Assembly: GCA_038093515.1 (NCBI GenBank)
Contig: JBBPSI010000300.1
Coordinates: 1 to 26,373 of the forward strand
Direction: 5' to 3'
DNA: 26,373 nt
From: Butyriboletus loyo
Lineage: Eukaryota > Basidiomycota > Agaricomycetes > Boletales > Boletaceae
This document shows positions 25,189 to 26,373 of the stretch, piece after piece (the first letter of the stretch is position 1; each line of letters opens with the position of its first letter). Position numbers and translations under genes: made by a program. The notes beneath the pieces are model-generated. The model was not told the origin of the DNA. It saw only the letters and a list, made by a program, of their open reading frames with translations, and did not search any database.

Positions 25189-26373
25189 GCTTCGGCCACT
25201 ACACCTAATGCAATGGGTAATTTTTCCTCGTCGTCATTGAAACAGGCTTTGAGTACATTCAAGACATTATCTTGCTGGGTGCCTCGACCTTTCAACTCGG
25301 ACAGATAGTCAATAAGTGGGAAGGGCTTTGGTGTAGGAGGTGTGATGACAGTGGCATGTGCATGCTGTGGGTTGCAAGGGGGATGAGGAGGCGGTCCTCA
25401 AGAACTCTGTCCATTGTGAGGGGGGTGTGGGTGGTTGGTGGACTGGCAGCCAACTTGGTGGCATATGAAGCATTTGTTTTGCTTCATGTACTCTGCGCAT
25501 TGTACTGGAGTAAGTTGGATGGCATCGATATCCATGGCATTTGGGTCCCTTCAGCTGGATGAGGCCTTGGGAGGTAAGGAGGAGAAGGTGGGGATGTGTC
25601 TTTTTCCTGCTTGAAGGTCATTGATTCTTTTGTGCTGTGCATAGAAGGTGGAGGCCTTATCGGCCCATCCATGCAGTGTGGTGGGGACCTTTTTGCAGGA
25701 GAGGATGGCTTCAGTGAGGCGAGGGTCAAGACCCCTGATGAACCACTCTATTAATGCCTTTTTGTCAGAGATCCTGGATTTGGCTGCGAGGAGCTGGAAC
25801 TCTGTGACATAGGTGTTGTACCCATCTTTGTGGTTGCTTTTGTTCTGGGTGAGGTTCCCCAGATCAATGCGGGCACTTTCTCCTACATTGAAGGGATGGA
25901 AAACCCTTTCAAAGTTGTTGCAGACCGGTTTGAACTCTTTTTGATGTTCCATGGGATTTCCGTCGAGATTGAGACTCATCCATCCTTCGGAAAACATTTT
26001 TCCTTTCCCTTCACTCATCTTAGTGAGGAGGGTCCCAATCTTTCACTTGTCGTCTGGGAACACTGTCTGGTTCATGTTGAAGTACGTGCATATGGTGAGG
26101 AGCCACCGAGAGGCATTCTCATTCAAGCCAGAGAAGTCTTTGGGGATGGTGTTTTTTCATTCGGACATGTCATCATCATTGTCAGGGAAGGGTGCAGGAG
26201 GGTAGTATGGGGGTGATGGGGAATGTGAGATATGGGAGGTTCTGTCAAGATAGTCACTGTTATAGTCATTGTCATCAGGTGCTTGTTCAGATCCTTGCCC
26301 TAGACCCTGGTCCTCAGGTTGGTAAGAGGGTTCTGGGTTGGGTTGGGGCTGAGGGTCTGGTTGGGCAGGAGAG
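25189..26373 (-). pseudogene. gag: gypsy C Gag (partial at window edge)
   Basis: It matches gypsy B Gag from the low-complexity leader (PDPQPQPNPEPSYQPEDQGL at the edge, with SPSPPYYPP) through the capsid-like domain (NTIPKDFSGLNENASRWLLT, GESARIDLGNLTQNK, ALIEWFIRGLDPRL) to the knuckle-like CFICHQVGCQSTNH, again C-x2-C-x4-C-x4-H. TGA stops occur in the start of the domain (MSE-stop-KNT), after FPDDK, at 25553-25551 (SSS-stop-RDPNAMD, shared with gypsy B) and in GQSS-stop-GPPP, where gypsy B has CAA. The capsid part keeps its frame over the two bases that gypsy B lost. The 5' LTR lies outside. Confidence 0.9.

Larger units (their letters stand above)
19036..26373 (-). mobile_element. gypsy C: Ty3/gypsy chromovirus, nearly complete, 5' LTR beyond the right edge
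   Basis: A minus-strand copy of the A/B family and the longest one here: gag, protease, reverse transcriptase, RNase H, integrase, chromodomain, 3' zinc-knuckle ORF, polypurine tract and 3' LTR. It inserted in copia-2. It is interrupted by a family B solo LTR within its own 3' LTR (19331-19819) and a family A solo LTR within reverse transcriptase (23909-24335). Many codons are changed to TGA; others show G-to-A changes. Confidence 0.95.

Overview
The window is fungal, most probably from an agaricomycete (mushroom-forming basidiomycete) with a transposon-rich genome. The evidence is the style of the Ty3/gypsy proteins (a chromovirus integrase with C-terminal chromodomain, and a second gypsy lineage with a basidiomycete-type RNase H/integrase junction), a Ty1/copia element primed from the initiator tRNA anticodon loop, and Tc1-family DNA transposons. 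I see no bacterial-style genes, no rRNA or tRNA gene, and no host gene I can name. Almost everything is transposable element, in a nested stack whose breaks can be read from target-site duplications (TSDs).

Layout, left to right. (1) 1-2771: 5' part of a minus-strand copia-like element (copia-1). It has a 5' LTR, a half-tRNA-type primer site and three overlapping, unrecognised reading frames where gag would be expected; the first encodes a two-span membrane protein with PPxY motifs. It sits inside (2) 2772-5356: 5' half of a minus-strand Ty3/gypsy chromovirus (gypsy B: 5' LTR, gag, protease, start of reverse transcriptase). B sits inside (3) 5357-9121: 3' half of a plus-strand relative (gypsy A: integrase, chromodomain, an extra 3' ORF with three zinc knuckles, polypurine tract, 3' LTR), itself hit by a solo LTR at 6445-6967. 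A sits inside (4) 9122-about 15106: a decayed minus-strand gypsy element of another lineage (gypsy D: gag, deleted reverse transcriptase, RNase H, start of integrase), hit by three more solo LTRs (10896-11716, 12917-13343, 14254-14745). (5) 15107-16810: unassigned DNA and a decayed Tc1 relic with a 22-bp inverted repeat. (6) 16811-18396: a nearly complete but dead Tc1 element with roughly 215-bp terminal repeats and a TA duplication. (7) 18419-19035: 3' tail of a second copia element (RNase H, polypurine tract, truncated 3' LTR). It is interrupted by (8) 19036-26373: a minus-strand chromovirus (gypsy C) of the same family as A and B, running off the right edge and carrying a solo LTR in its 3' LTR and another in its reverse transcriptase.

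How the parts work together. A, B and C are three copies of one family (LTR family A). Combined, they give its order: LTR, primer site complementary to the presumed 5' end of its own transcript (Tf1-like self-priming), gag, protease, reverse transcriptase, RNase H, integrase, chromodomain, a separate 3' zinc-knuckle ORF, polypurine tract, LTR. Three unrelated LTR families share a short motif just upstream of their TATA boxes. Most damage is CGA-to-TGA or G-to-A change, as expected from methylation-linked deamination or RIP-like mutation; it has also removed catalytic residues in the gypsy C integrase and the Tc1 transposase. Two TGA stops are shared by gypsy B and gypsy C at domain boundaries and are worth separating from random decay.

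The most likely novel biology is the 5' gene cassette of copia-1 and the 3' zinc-knuckle ORF of the gypsy family. No database search was possible.
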